The notes beneath the pieces were generated by a model. The model was not told where the DNA came from. It did not search any database and saw only the letters and a list, made by a program, of their open reading frames with translations. The position numbers were made by a program, and so were the translations under genes. 64,000 nucleotides of DNA from Lachnoanaerobaculum gingivalis (GTDB taxonomy: Bacteria; Bacillota; Clostridia; Lachnospirales; Lachnospiraceae), in NCBI RefSeq assembly GCF_003862475.1, contig NZ_RRCO01000004.1, forward strand, positions 303,438 to 367,437, in the 5' to 3' direction. How positions within the stretch are numbered: position 1 is the first letter of the stretch; the number at the start of each line of letters is the position of its first letter. Below, piece by piece: positions 53,567 through 63,382 of the stretch.

Positions 53567-53818
53567 ATCATATCCAAACCAAGTCCGGACAATGGGACAG
53601 AAGAAGTATTTCAAGACAGTGATGTTACAACACAGAAATTATTTGCACTTATAGCGGCACTAAGTTATGATACATTGTTTTTTGACTTTATTTATGAAGT
53701 TATAAGAGAGAAGCTGATTATGGGTAGCAATACATTTACAGAAAGCGATATTAGAATATTCTTTAAGGATAAGCATCTACAGAGCGAAAATGTGGCAAGG
53801 TGGACCGGAGCCCTTTGA
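53567..53818 (+). pseudogene. BrxA-like (DUF1819) remnant
   Basis: The frame reads LFALIAALSYDTLFFDFIYE, then VIREKLIMGSNTFTESDIRI and FFKDKHLQSENVARW, then stops. The pattern (F-x-x-E-V-x-R-E-K, T-x-x-D-I-x-x-F-F-x-x-K, S-E-x-V-A-x-W) is that of the C-terminal part of DUF1819/BrxA from BREX phage-defence loci. The front half is absent, the last residues diverge, and no other BREX gene is nearby. The assignment rests on recalled pattern. Confidence 0.5.
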
Positions 53819-54058
53819 AATAAATGTTCAGAGTAATGAAGCAATTAAAGAAATTAAAAAAGTTGCAGAAGCATCAGTTTTTTAAGAATGTAATGATACA
53901 TTATTATTTATGAAGTTCGAGTTTAAAGATAAAAAACACGATAAAGATAAGAGATATTATCTTGTGGTAGCAGATGTGGATGTTATTTTGGATAAGAACA
54001 GTAAATTTAATATAAAGAATTAAACTATATACTATCGAAAACATCATAGGAGGCGGAT
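53819..54058 (+). other. Short stretch with fragments of unknown genes
   Basis: Two short frames can be read (EPFEINVQSNEAIKEIKK near 53808-53885, and MKFEFKDKKHDKDKRYYLVV onward near 53910-54023). They follow the BrxA-like remnant and look like further debris. I do not recognise them. The gap ends with CATAGGAGGCGG before the next gene. Confidence 0.4.
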
Positions 54059-55312
54059 ATGAGCTTAATTACAGATTTGACGAGAATGTATCTTACACAC
54101 TCAACCAAACCGTTTGTTTTTACAAGTGATTTCGACAAAGTATTGCCATATGATGAGGGGGCTGAGTTAGGCTTATATATTCATATACCATTCTGTAAAA
54201 GTATGTGTAATTTTTGTCCCTATTGTAAGGTTATATATGATGAGAAAACAGCAAATGTCTATATAGATGCTTTGATTAAAGAAATTCATTTGGTGGGGAA
54301 ACAGTGGAACGGAAGGAGAAAGGCTACAAGCCTTTATTTCGGAGGCGGTACTCCCGCACTTCTTGCAGACAGAATAACAGATATTATAGCAGCCTTAAGT
54401 GAGCATTTTATTATAACGGACGGCATAGGAATAGAACTTCATCCTGATAATGTAAATATTCCTGTTTTAAAGACTTTAAAAAAGGCGGGAGTTGATAAGA
54501 TAAGTATAGGTATACAATCTTTTCATGATAAATACCAAAAGGTTTTGCAAAGAAGAAAGTTTGATATTAGAGATATGTCAAATGCACTAAACGAAGTTGA
54601 ATTTGAGACGGTTTCTATGGATTTTATATTTGCATTGCCTACTCAGACCTTTGAAGATTTAAAAAATGATATTGATATGGCATTTGCTAAAGGAGCCAAT
54701 CATATAGCAATCTACCCTTTAATTGATTTTACATTTACCGAAAACAAAGTTCCTGTTATGCCAAAAAAAGAAAAGAGAAAACTTTTGGATGATATTACCA
54801 ACTATTGTATAGGCAAGGGATATGTAAGGAAGTCTATCTGGACTTTTGCAAGTGAAGAGTCGGCATCATATTCTTCAATGACCAGAGATAATTTTTTTGG
54901 ATTCGGCTGTTCCGCCACAAGTCTTTTTAAGGATCAGTTTAAAATAAACACATTTTCTGTATTGGAATATTGTAAAAGAATTGATGCAAATATACTGCCC
55001 ACTGCACTTACAAACAGATTTGTTAAAAGGCAAAGGATGATTTATTATCTTTTTTGGAAATTATATAGTACAAGACTTAAAGTGGAGGAATTTGAAGAGT
55101 TTTTTGATACACCTCTTAATAAGGTATACGGTCCGGAATTCTGGCTTTTACAAGTGCTTGGATTTTTAACAAGAGATGAAGAAGGATATAAGATGACACT
55201 TAAAGGGGCTTTCTATTATCATTATTACGAAAATTTTTATACATTAAGCTATATAGATAAAATGTGGGGAATTATGCGGAAGGAAGCTTTTCCTAAAGAT
55301 ATGAAATTATAA
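54059..55312 (+). CDS. HemN/HemW-like radical SAM protein
   Basis: A 417-residue radical SAM protein with C46-x3-C50-x2-C53 (CKSMCNFC), plus C56, a GGGTPA motif (99-104) and GIQSFHDKYQKVLQRRK typical of the coproporphyrinogen-oxidase-like group. The C-terminal region has an HTH-like fold. Homologues include HemN, HemZ, HemW (heme chaperone) and HutW/ChuW (heme breakdown). No heme gene is nearby, so the actual role is open. AGGAGG gives a strong start. Confidence 0.82.
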   Translation: MSLITDLTRMYLTHSTKPFVFTSDFDKVLPYDEGAELGLYIHIPFCKSMCNFCPYCKVIYDEKTANVYIDALIKEIHLVGKQWNGRRKATSLYFGGGTPALLADRITDIIAALSEHFIITDGIGIELHPDNVNIPVLKTLKKAGVDKISIGIQSFHDKYQKVLQRRKFDIRDMSNALNEVEFETVSMDFIFALPTQTFEDLKNDIDMAFAKGANHIAIYPLIDFTFTENKVPVMPKKEKRKLLDDITNYCIGKGYVRKSIWTFASEESASYSSMTRDNFFGFGCSATSLFKDQFKINTFSVLEYCKRIDANILPTALTNRFVKRQRMIYYLFWKLYSTRLKVEEFEEFFDTPLNKVYGPEFWLLQVLGFLTRDEEGYKMTLKGAFYYHYYENFYTLSYIDKMWGIMRKEAFPKDMKL

Positions 55313-55377
55313 TAAGCTTATTAAAGTCAACAGTATAATTTAGGAAACTATTAATTATTTTAGAAAGGAAGGTTGCT

Positions 55378-56727
55378 ATGAGGATAAAAGGAATCGTTGG
55401 AATATTTTTGGCAGCAATGACTATGCTTACTGCCTGTGGAAAAAGCGCTACACAGTTAAGAACTAAAGACATTAATGAATCTGATAAATCTATAAAATCT
55501 GTTGAAGCTGTTATTCCAAGCCCTATTTCTGAGGGAACAGATGTTAATAAGTTTGCAAATGGAGATGCTCACAGTGAATGGTGGGAGGATTATATAGAAA
55601 AGGTTCACAACTCGCAAACTGTTCAGGAAGGGATGGGACAGTACTATGAACTGATACAGAAGGAACTTTTATCAGATGCCACAGATCATAATGCGGTATG
55701 TTCGCCATTGAATATTTATATAGCACTTTCCATGCTGGCTGAAGTTACAGATGGAAATACACGTAAGCAAATCCTAGATGTGCTTAATGTAAAGGATATG
55801 GATGTCTTAAATAAGCGAATAGAAGCAATATGGGATGCCAATTATGTGGATACACCCGCACTAAAGAGTATATTGGCAAACTCTATCTGGTTAAGAAATG
55901 ATATAGGGTATAATGAAGATACTTTAAAAAGGCTGTCAGTGGAGTATCATGCTTCATCTTATAGCGGTGAGATGGGTTCCGAGTCTATGAATCGGAAACT
56001 TCGAAAATGGACTGATGAGCATACAGGAGAATTGCTTACAGAGTATACAAAAGAATTGAAATTTAACCAGGAATCTGTGTTGGCACTTATTTCAACTGTT
56101 TATTACAAGGCATCATGGGATAAAGATTTCCCAAAGGAACAAACAAATAAAGGAATATTTCATGGGGTTTTAGGGGATCAGTCAGTTCCTATGATGCACA
56201 ATGATATTATGACAAATTTGTATCAAACAGAGCATTTTCAGGCTGTAGGATTGAGTCTTGTTGACAGTGGTACAATGTATTTTTTCCTGCCGAAAGAAGG
56301 TTATAAAGCACAGGATATTGCGGCAGATCCACAAATGATAAAAATCTGTATGGAACCTGTAAGTGTGGAAAGCGATTCAGCACTGGTGCATCTGACAGTT
56401 CCAAAATTCAATGATTCGGCTAAAATAAATCTGTTGGAGTGTCTAAAGGATATCGGAATTACAGATGTGCTTTCAGACAAACAGGCAGATTTCACTCCAC
56501 TTACAAAAGAAGTTGAAAATATTTATGTAAGCAGAGCAGAGCATGCCGCCATGGTAAAGATAGATGAGGAAGGTGTTACAGGTGCGGCGTATACTGCACT
56601 TATGATGGAGAGTGCAGGAATAATACAGAATCAGGTGGATTTTATTATTGACAGACCTTTTGTATTTGCAGTGGCGGCTCCTGACAGTTCAATTCTTTTT
56701 ACAGGAGTTATTCAGAATATAGAGTAG
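55378..56727 (+). CDS. Serpin-family lipoprotein (protease inhibitor)
   Basis: The 449-residue precursor has a lipoprotein signal peptide (MLTAC, lipidated C20), a 70-residue linker, then a full serpin fold: NAVCSPLNIYIALSMLAEVT, VLALISTVYYKASWDKDF and VDFIIDRPFVFAVAAPDSSI. The reactive-centre-loop hinge reads EEGVTGAAYTA, with the small residues needed for an inhibitory serpin. It is probably anchored outside the membrane, where it would trap host or bacterial serine proteases. Its target depends on the loop after the hinge, which I cannot assign. Confidence 0.92.
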   Translation: MRIKGIVGIFLAAMTMLTACGKSATQLRTKDINESDKSIKSVEAVIPSPISEGTDVNKFANGDAHSEWWEDYIEKVHNSQTVQEGMGQYYELIQKELLSDATDHNAVCSPLNIYIALSMLAEVTDGNTRKQILDVLNVKDMDVLNKRIEAIWDANYVDTPALKSILANSIWLRNDIGYNEDTLKRLSVEYHASSYSGEMGSESMNRKLRKWTDEHTGELLTEYTKELKFNQESVLALISTVYYKASWDKDFPKEQTNKGIFHGVLGDQSVPMMHNDIMTNLYQTEHFQAVGLSLVDSGTMYFFLPKEGYKAQDIAADPQMIKICMEPVSVESDSALVHLTVPKFNDSAKINLLECLKDIGITDVLSDKQADFTPLTKEVENIYVSRAEHAAMVKIDEEGVTGAAYTALMMESAGIIQNQVDFIIDRPFVFAVAAPDSSILFTGVIQNIE

Positions 56728-56750
56728 TATTCAAGAAAGGCTGAAGATAT

Positions 56751-58574
56751 ATGACAGGAAAAAGGAATAAAACCGGTATACTAAATTTCAAGATGCTATG
56801 GTTGTTTACAAAATATCAAATACTTTCTAAGGCATTGATAAGTTTTATTGTGTTGCCTGTTTTTTCTGCCATAAGCAATTATCTGATTTATTCTACGGGC
56901 AGAACAAATATTTCAAGCGGTGATTTCGTTCCGTTTTTGCTGAGCTTTCAAGGGGTGGCACTTCTTTTAATAGGGCTGTTTGTAATAGCCGTAATTATGG
57001 GAGTGGATATCAATGCATTCATTATTATCAGTGCTTTGACGGAAGAAAACAGAGCAAATATAAGATTGATAGAGATTGTTTTTATAGGAATAAAGTCTAT
57101 AAAATATTTTTTTAGTCCTTCCGGATTACTTTTGGGAGGATTTATTGCTATTGTATTTCCGCTAATGGGTTTAGGCATCAGTATTACTCCGTTTAGAAAT
57201 TTTGAAATCCCTAATTTTATAACATCTGTTATATTTAATACGCCTTTATACCTTGGAATGTACAGTCTTTTTCTGATTGTATTGACAATTATAAGCTTAA
57301 TGCATATCTTTTCATTGCATTATATAATCATTGAGGGGAGAAGTATCGGAAAGGCACTTTTGGCATCAAGAAAATTGATGAAGAGACATTGGAAATCCTT
57401 TATAAAAGATTATATATGGGCTGCTATAAAATTGGCATTACTTTATTTTGCTGTATTTACATTATCTTTTGTATTGCTGTTTTTATGTGGAGAATATATT
57501 GAAGCTGTGGCATATAAGGAATTTTTTGAGATTTTCATAATACTTATAATGCTTGAGATGATTACATACTTTGTCTTTCTTACAATACCTGTTTTGGTCA
57601 GCGTAGTGACAAAGCTTTTTTATAAATATAACAGAAGAGACGGAATAGAAGTAAAATCATGTTTTGATAAGGATGTAATATTTGCATACACAAAAAAGCG
57701 CAGAATAAAAAAGAGGCGAAGTGTCCTTTCTTTTGTAATATTTGCAATGCTTATAAATGCAGCATTGTCCTTTTTACTGTCTAAAAACTTTAATGAAGTA
57801 TTTATAAGACCGATAGATATCCAAATTATTGCTCACCGTGGAGGTGGTGATTTGGGAGCTGAAAATACTGTTCAGGGTGTGAGAGAAGCTATTGAAAAAA
57901 ATGTAGATTGGGTGGAAATAGATGTTCAAAGGACTAAGGACGATAAGTATATTATTAATCATGATGTTAATTTTAAAAGAGTAGCGGGAGTTTCTAAAAA
58001 GTCTAAAGACCTTACACTTGAGGAGATAAAAAAATTCAAAGTAAAAAATTCATTTGATATATCAAAACCCGGTCAAGAGGTGGCGACTTTGGATGAGATA
58101 TTAAATGAAGCCAAGGGTAAGATAGGGGTATTTGTTGAATTAAAGGGCGAAACCGCTGATACAAAGATGGTGGATGATGTGGTAAAAATAATTAAAGAGT
58201 ATAATATGATTGATGAAACAGTACTCTTATCACTTGATTACAGAATTATTCAATATATCAGTGAGGAGTATCCAGAGATGAAAAGCGGATATTTATATTA
58301 TTTTACAAGCGGCAAGCCAAAGAATTTAAAAGGGGATTACCTTATAATGGAGGAGCGTGAGGCTACAGATAAAAAGATATATGAAATTCATGCTGCCGGT
58401 AAAAAAGCTATTGTCTGGACTGTAAATACACCTGAGTCGATTAATAAATTTATTTATTCAGATGTGGACGGAGTAATTACAGACCATGTAGAGGATGTTA
58501 AAAAGGCTATTAAAGAATCAAAAGAGAGAAACAGGTACGAAATAATAGTAGATTTTTTCAATCCTTTATATTAA
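56751..58574 (+). CDS. Membrane glycerophosphodiester phosphodiesterase
   Basis: The 607 residues have an N-terminal membrane domain of about six to eight hydrophobic segments (1-350) and a C-terminal GDPD domain from about 360: IAHRGGGDLGAENT, VEIDVQRTKDDKYIINHD (catalytic His and metal-binding Glu/Asp) and VEIDVQ. It would hydrolyse glycerophosphodiesters or glycerol-phosphate polymer ends at the membrane surface. It starts 23 bases after the serpin gene, so both may share one transcript. Confidence 0.92.
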   Translation: MTGKRNKTGILNFKMLWLFTKYQILSKALISFIVLPVFSAISNYLIYSTGRTNISSGDFVPFLLSFQGVALLLIGLFVIAVIMGVDINAFIIISALTEENRANIRLIEIVFIGIKSIKYFFSPSGLLLGGFIAIVFPLMGLGISITPFRNFEIPNFITSVIFNTPLYLGMYSLFLIVLTIISLMHIFSLHYIIIEGRSIGKALLASRKLMKRHWKSFIKDYIWAAIKLALLYFAVFTLSFVLLFLCGEYIEAVAYKEFFEIFIILIMLEMITYFVFLTIPVLVSVVTKLFYKYNRRDGIEVKSCFDKDVIFAYTKKRRIKKRRSVLSFVIFAMLINAALSFLLSKNFNEVFIRPIDIQIIAHRGGGDLGAENTVQGVREAIEKNVDWVEIDVQRTKDDKYIINHDVNFKRVAGVSKKSKDLTLEEIKKFKVKNSFDISKPGQEVATLDEILNEAKGKIGVFVELKGETADTKMVDDVVKIIKEYNMIDETVLLSLDYRIIQYISEEYPEMKSGYLYYFTSGKPKNLKGDYLIMEEREATDKKIYEIHAAGKKAIVWTVNTPESINKFIYSDVDGVITDHVEDVKKAIKESKERNRYEIIVDFFNPLY

Positions 58575-58676
58575 TTTTTCAGATAGACAATAAATTCAGT
58601 TTGGAACTATAATTGTATGATATTAGGATAAATAATAATTTACACAAAGTATACTGACATTCAAAGGAGAATGGTA

Positions 58677-58881
58677 ATGAGTTATAGCGGAATAAAAGAA
58701 GATAAAAGACTGATAAAAGCGGTGCCCGGCAAAAGGCAGCTTGAATATTAGAATATGGAGTTTTTTTGCTTTATACATTTTACTGTTAATACTTTTACAG
58801 GAAGTGAATGGGGACGGAAAAGAGTCGGAATCTATTTATGCAAAAATACTTCTCAAAAGGAATAATGGTAGGAGCGGTTAA
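58677..58881 (+). pseudogene. GH29 alpha-L-fucosidase remnant (N-terminal piece)
   Basis: AAAGGAG and ATG at 58677 start a frame reading KRLIKAVPGKRQLEY, then a TAG where the family has Gln or Leu, then MEFFCFIHFTVNTFTGSEWG. A one-base shift follows with GDGKESESIYAK before a final stop. The pattern FIHFTVNTFT..EWGDG is the N-terminus of GH29 fucosidases. About 90 percent of the gene is gone. This shows a past ability to release fucose. Confidence 0.8.
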
Positions 58882-58895
58882 AGGATAAAGAAAGG

Positions 58896-58921
58896 CGGGT
58901 TGAGTTTTCAACCCGTTTTTT
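58896..58921. terminator. Terminator between the fucosidase remnant and mprF
   Basis: CGGGTTGA/TCAACCCG forms an 8-bp stem around GTTT, followed by six T residues on the plus strand and AAGAAA on the other. It lies just past the mprF stop; only the plus-strand T-run is good. Confidence 0.85.
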
Positions 58922-61505
58922 ATACCTTTTTTACCTGCCTGTTATCAATCTTATATATAGTAAGTAAATCAAAAAGCAGGTTACTGTCTTTCGGATAGGA
59001 TAAATATCTTGCCTCCCAAGCAGGGGCAAACTTTTCCTTATATTTTCTCAGGCCGCCGAAAGAATAGAAACGACTTGTGAAGCTGTAAACTAAAAATGCA
59101 AGTTTTTCGTTTAAGAAGCTGTGGTCATACTGCCCTACATTTGAAAGAGGAGCCATTCCTAGGTCAAAGTATCTAATGTTATTTTCCTTCATATAAAGAA
59201 AAATCTGTACAAAGAGATAGTCCATAATACCGTTTCTTTCAGTTTTAGGGTCGTAACGCATAAGGTCTATACTTGACTCATTATCATTATTACATACCAA
59301 AAAGTTTGCAAATGCCTGAATCTTTCCTGAACTGTCAAGCACACAGGCAATGGGGGCAAGTGAAAGATAATCTCTGTCAAAATACCCTAAAGAAAAGCCC
59401 TTTTCCTGCCTGCCCGAAAGCCAGCTGTCAGAAATATTTTTTAATTCATCCAAAAAATCATTTGAAAAAGAGGGAAATTCCACTTTAAAGGAATATCCGC
59501 TGTTTTCACCACGATTTGTAATAGCACGAAACTTTCTTCCGGCTTTTCCGGTCAAATCAAATTTATTCAGATCAACTTTTGCAGTTTCACCAAACTTCAT
59601 AAAATCATAGCCGTAATTATGCAGAAGTAAAGTCATATCCTGACTTATTTCATAAAAAAGCGGTATAAGATTTTTGGCTTCAGCATCTTCTATAAATGAA
59701 GAAACTGCCTTATTAAAATATTCATTTCTACCTATAGGATCTCCCATAACAACAGCCTTACCGTCCTCTAAGGCAAATTGGAAAGCCACAAGATCCTTAT
59801 TTCCCTCAGTGTAATAATATATAAGTTTATCTCCCAAAAATGCAAGAGAAGCATTTAAGTTGGTATTATCGAAACTTTCCAAAAACGCTTTATAACGAGA
59901 TTTTTCAAATTTTTCTCCAAAAGAAAAATGTCTGTCCTTTGCCATAGATTCTACTGCAATATAAAAGAATGCAATAATCAGTAAGTATGCAAAAAGATGT
60001 AAAAAGTGATTGAAAAATCCGTTAAAAAAATGTGTCCCTATAGAAGTTCTTGAGAGAAAGCCGTTATGATGGAATAGAAGAAATCCCAAACTGTTTCCAC
60101 CTGTATTTCCCCTTGATACATACAAAAGAAATATAGTGACTATAAAGCTTGAAACTATATATCCTATATCTTTTATTCTGTCCTCTAAGGAATAGAAAAA
60201 TGACTTTCTGTTTAAGCTCTTTCTCTCAGTATATAAAAGCATTAAAAATACAAGTATATAAAGACTGCCAAAAACAGAGTAGCCGCCAAGATTGATATAA
60301 ATCAGGCTTATAGGACATAGTACAATACAAAAAGGTTTTGCAAATGTAGAATGTCTTTTTATCAATCTTCCAAGCAGGAAGAAAAGGCTTCCGAGAAGAA
60401 AACTTGGAAATTGAAAGAGCAGCTGTCCACGGATGGGATCCATTTTCCCTATAAAAGGTATGTTATGAATTTCATCAGGAAGTATTGCACTTGCCATAAG
60501 GAAAAAGCCGAAGAAATTTGCCATAAAATGAAGTATTCCACGGCTTATTATGTTTAAGAACTTCCCGGGTAATCCCAGAAATTTATCATTTATCTGGCCG
60601 GCCATACTTTTTATAAATAATATCAGTCCTATAAAGAACGGAATAAAATAATAAAAAATACGGAAAAGCAAAAGCCAACTTGCCGCCTCGTTATGGTTTA
60701 ATGAAAGATGTAGCAGTCCTCCTATCATTATCAGATCAAAACTTCCAAGACTTCCCGGTATCATTGATACAATACCTATACAAATGGAAATACAATATAA
60801 AGGAAGTATATTTACAAAAGAAACATTATAACCAAGTACTTTTCCTACATAGAAGAAAAATCCGGATACAAACAGCCAATCCAAAAGTGAGGTTCCTATG
60901 AGAGCAAGTATTTTCTTTTTACTCAAATTTCCGAAGTAATCAAGTCTTTTTCTTGTAGATAGGAAAAGTAGTACCGGAAGTATAAGAGAGGCAAGTACAA
61001 GTACAAAACTGTATGTCTTTAAAGTATTATTCTTATCATGAGAAAATAACAATAACAATGATACAAACGACAATAAAGACAGCCCCGACATAAAGTACGG
61101 CATTACCTTTGATATGCCTTGCATTGTTTTGCCTTCCTGTTCTTCGTCGGAAAAATAGCTGTACCTAAGTCCGACATCCACAAGACCTGCAAAACCTATA
61201 AGATTATTTAAACTGTTTATAGTCCAACTGTTTTCAATAAGTTTAAATATAGAAATTTTCTTACCAAGCTCTTTTGTCAGTATATAGTCATACAGCATCA
61301 TAGGAGAAACTGCAAGAATACCGAAAATAAAAAGGCTAAAAATCTGTAATACAGATAAATGGCTAAGTATATCCTTTACAGCACTGAAAGAAACAGTCTT
61401 TCTCATATGAGAAAATTCTATCAGAACCAAGATTAGTATACTTACAAACAAGATGCCTTTTAGAACGTTTTTATATTTTTTAAAAATAGAGATTATCCTT
61501 TGCAT
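58920..61505 (-). CDS. mprF: Phosphatidylglycerol lysyltransferase/flippase MprF
   Basis: Adds lysine (or alanine) from aminoacyl-tRNA to phosphatidylglycerol and flips the product, lowering sensitivity to cationic peptides. The minus-strand ATG at 61503-61505 has AAGGAGGAAAAT upstream; an in-frame ATG 24 bases earlier covers that site. The 861 residues have about 12-14 membrane spans (1-545) and a C-terminal GNAT-like DUF2156 domain with AFQFALEDGKAVVMGDPIGR and MRYDPKTERNGIMDYLFVQI near the end. It lies 25 bases behind an alpha/beta hydrolase, probably the same transcript. Confidence 0.93.
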   Translation of the reverse strand: MQRIISIFKKYKNVLKGILFVSILILVLIEFSHMRKTVSFSAVKDILSHLSVLQIFSLFIFGILAVSPMMLYDYILTKELGKKISIFKLIENSWTINSLNNLIGFAGLVDVGLRYSYFSDEEQEGKTMQGISKVMPYFMSGLSLLSFVSLLLLFSHDKNNTLKTYSFVLVLASLILPVLLFLSTRKRLDYFGNLSKKKILALIGTSLLDWLFVSGFFFYVGKVLGYNVSFVNILPLYCISICIGIVSMIPGSLGSFDLIMIGGLLHLSLNHNEAASWLLLFRIFYYFIPFFIGLILFIKSMAGQINDKFLGLPGKFLNIISRGILHFMANFFGFFLMASAILPDEIHNIPFIGKMDPIRGQLLFQFPSFLLGSLFFLLGRLIKRHSTFAKPFCIVLCPISLIYINLGGYSVFGSLYILVFLMLLYTERKSLNRKSFFYSLEDRIKDIGYIVSSFIVTIFLLYVSRGNTGGNSLGFLLFHHNGFLSRTSIGTHFFNGFFNHFLHLFAYLLIIAFFYIAVESMAKDRHFSFGEKFEKSRYKAFLESFDNTNLNASLAFLGDKLIYYYTEGNKDLVAFQFALEDGKAVVMGDPIGRNEYFNKAVSSFIEDAEAKNLIPLFYEISQDMTLLLHNYGYDFMKFGETAKVDLNKFDLTGKAGRKFRAITNRGENSGYSFKVEFPSFSNDFLDELKNISDSWLSGRQEKGFSLGYFDRDYLSLAPIACVLDSSGKIQAFANFLVCNNDNESSIDLMRYDPKTERNGIMDYLFVQIFLYMKENNIRYFDLGMAPLSNVGQYDHSFLNEKLAFLVYSFTSRFYSFGGLRKYKEKFAPAWEARYLSYPKDSNLLFDLLTIYKIDNRQVKKV

Positions 61506-61530
61506 ATTTTCCTCCTTGAAGAATTGCAAA

Positions 61531-62247
61531 TCACCCGGTACAACTTCGTATATAGCTTACCATTTTTGAAATAGTTTGGTTAAAGTAGTTACTGTCCTTT
61601 TTTGGAATATTGTGGCCTTGGTTTTTCCTTTCTATAAACTTACCATGTGGAAAAAGCTTGGCAATAGCTATGCTGTGATCCCTTTTGATCATATCATGGT
61701 CTCCAACCAAAACTATGACAGGAAAGTTTGATTTAGAGAAAGCTTCTTTAGGAATATTCAGATCCTCACGCAAGAGCGGAGAGACCTTTGATCTCCTCTT
61801 AAAAAAGGGGAAGATTATACCCAGAGTTTTATATAAGACTTCTTCAAGATAACAAGCGTATCCCGGAAGAAATTTCAGACCTTTAAAAGTAATGTTACCA
61901 CTGTTTGCTAAGATACCTGCAACTCTGTTTTGGTAAAGTGCAGCATACTTTATAGCAAGGTTTGCACCGTCGCTATGTCCTACCAGCAGACATTTTTCTA
62001 TATTAAGATATGAAAGCAGTTCATCAAGACTGTCCGCCAGATAAGAAAAGCTTATCTTCCCCAAAATATTTCCTGATTTACCATGTCCTAAGCTATCTAC
62101 AAAAATAAGCTTATAGTACTTACTTAAAACCCTTTGCTTTTTAAAATAACCGCTTTCCAGATTGTTTCCGTGTAAGAAGACAACCGGAAAGCCTCTTCCT
62201 ATGATTTCATAATGGATTCTTTCTCCGTTACTACGATAAAATTCCAT
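61531..62247 (-). CDS. Alpha/beta hydrolase
   Basis: The 238 residues show FLHGNNL (oxyanion strand), nucleophile elbow VGHSDGANLAIKYA with Ser in GHSDG, a late Asp in VLVGDHDM and His in NQGHNIP, i.e. a complete catalytic triad. Such small hydrolases act on esters or lactones; the substrate is unknown. It precedes mprF on the minus strand, with no terminator between, so a link to membrane lipid or cell-envelope physiology is possible but unproven. Confidence 0.88.
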   Translation of the reverse strand: MEFYRSNGERIHYEIIGRGFPVVFLHGNNLESGYFKKQRVLSKYYKLIFVDSLGHGKSGNILGKISFSYLADSLDELLSYLNIEKCLLVGHSDGANLAIKYAALYQNRVAGILANSGNITFKGLKFLPGYACYLEEVLYKTLGIIFPFFKRRSKVSPLLREDLNIPKEAFSKSNFPVIVLVGDHDMIKRDHSIAIAKLFPHGKFIERKNQGHNIPKKDSNYFNQTISKMVSYIRSCTG

Positions 62248-62298
62248 TTCATCACACTTTCTATGCTTTATCTTGTATCATGTTCTAGCACAATGAAA

Positions 62299-62563
62299 AT
62301 GAATTGTCAAATTAAGTTTGGATAAAGGAAATAAAAAGCAAAGAAAGAATTTAGATAAACTGTTTGAGGTAATTGATATTCTGGCTAATGGCGGTACTTT
62401 GGGTGCAAAATACAGAGATCATGATTTGACAGGGAACTATAATGGAACTCGAGAGTGTCATATCGAGACAAACCAGTTGCTTATTTATGAAATATGTGAA
62501 GATGTACTTGTTTTAAAGCTTTATCGCTTAGGTACGCACTCCAATGTAAGAATGCAGTTCTGA
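62299..62563 (+). pseudogene. Frameshifted YafQ/RelE-type toxin gene, no antitoxin
   Basis: NLDKLFEVIDILANGGTLGA, KYRDHDLTGNYNGTRECHIE and NQLLIYEICEDVLVLKLYR-GTHS are the YafQ core, with the catalytic His and Asp positions kept. The N-terminus is odd: an ATG at 62299 gives MNCQIKFG and then stops, and the core is read from a shifted frame near 62318. No dinJ-like antitoxin is adjacent. Either the gene is dead or it starts at TTG 62318 as a short orphan. Confidence 0.75.
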
Positions 62564-62674
62564 ATGCAAGACTGGCCTCTGGTTACAAGAGGTGGTATTA
62601 TATTAGAATGGTTTTAGTAAATGATTATGAGGGTTCTTGTTGAATTCTAAACAAAAATAGAAGAGGAGATATTC

Positions 62675-63307
62675 ATGAAATATAATTTTGATTATGATAT
62701 TAATGAATCTGGTATGTTAATTCCGAAAGGATTGGCATTTAGGAATCGTTACGTTGAGGTACCAAGGGAAGACAGATTTAGAAAACTATACTCATATATT
62801 CTTATAGATATTGATTTGTCATATGCTTTAGAATTTTTAGTACGATGTATCAATATGTATGATGATATAGATAGGACATGCTATTTTCAGATGGCTGTAA
62901 TAAAATATTCGAAATGTTATTCTCCTTCAAAGAAAGACGGTAGATCTCAGTTAAGTGCAACAAAGGTATATAAAGGTATAGAAGAGGATCCAATTGGATG
63001 CCATAATAAGTTCATAGAAATGAGAAACAAATATTTTTCACATGATGAAAACGATTTCAAAGCATCAAAATTAGGAGCTATATTAAATATTGATGAGAGG
63101 AAAATGATGGGAATTGCTTATCCACAGATGCAGGCTAAGTTTGATTATTTTGAAACAATTGCTATATTGATGAAGTTATGTGAAATAACAAAAAATTGGA
63201 TTGGTGAGGAGTTAGATAAAGAAATTGAGTGTGTGAGGCTATATGTTGAACAAAGAGGATTTGATAAATTAAATGGCTATAAAGATTTAAAAATTTCAAA
63301 TACTTGA
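62675..63307 (+). CDS. Hypothetical protein with HEPN-like Rx5H motif
   Basis: A 210-residue all-helical protein starting at ATG with AGAGGAGA upstream. MRNKYFSHDENDF near residue 117 contains R-x5-H, the motif of HEPN RNases and Abi-type proteins. No known family could be named beyond this. It lies behind a broken YafQ toxin and in front of an IS element, so a toxin or abortive-infection role is possible. AT content is higher than that of the core genes. Confidence 0.6.
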   Translation: MKYNFDYDINESGMLIPKGLAFRNRYVEVPREDRFRKLYSYILIDIDLSYALEFLVRCINMYDDIDRTCYFQMAVIKYSKCYSPSKKDGRSQLSATKVYKGIEEDPIGCHNKFIEMRNKYFSHDENDFKASKLGAILNIDERKMMGIAYPQMQAKFDYFETIAILMKLCEITKNWIGEELDKEIECVRLYVEQRGFDKLNGYKDLKISNT

Positions 63308-63382
63308 GGACTAGATTAAAAATTTACTGTTTATTGTAAAAACATAACAGAGTGGCAAGTATGTCAGGCTCACTTTGGTTTT

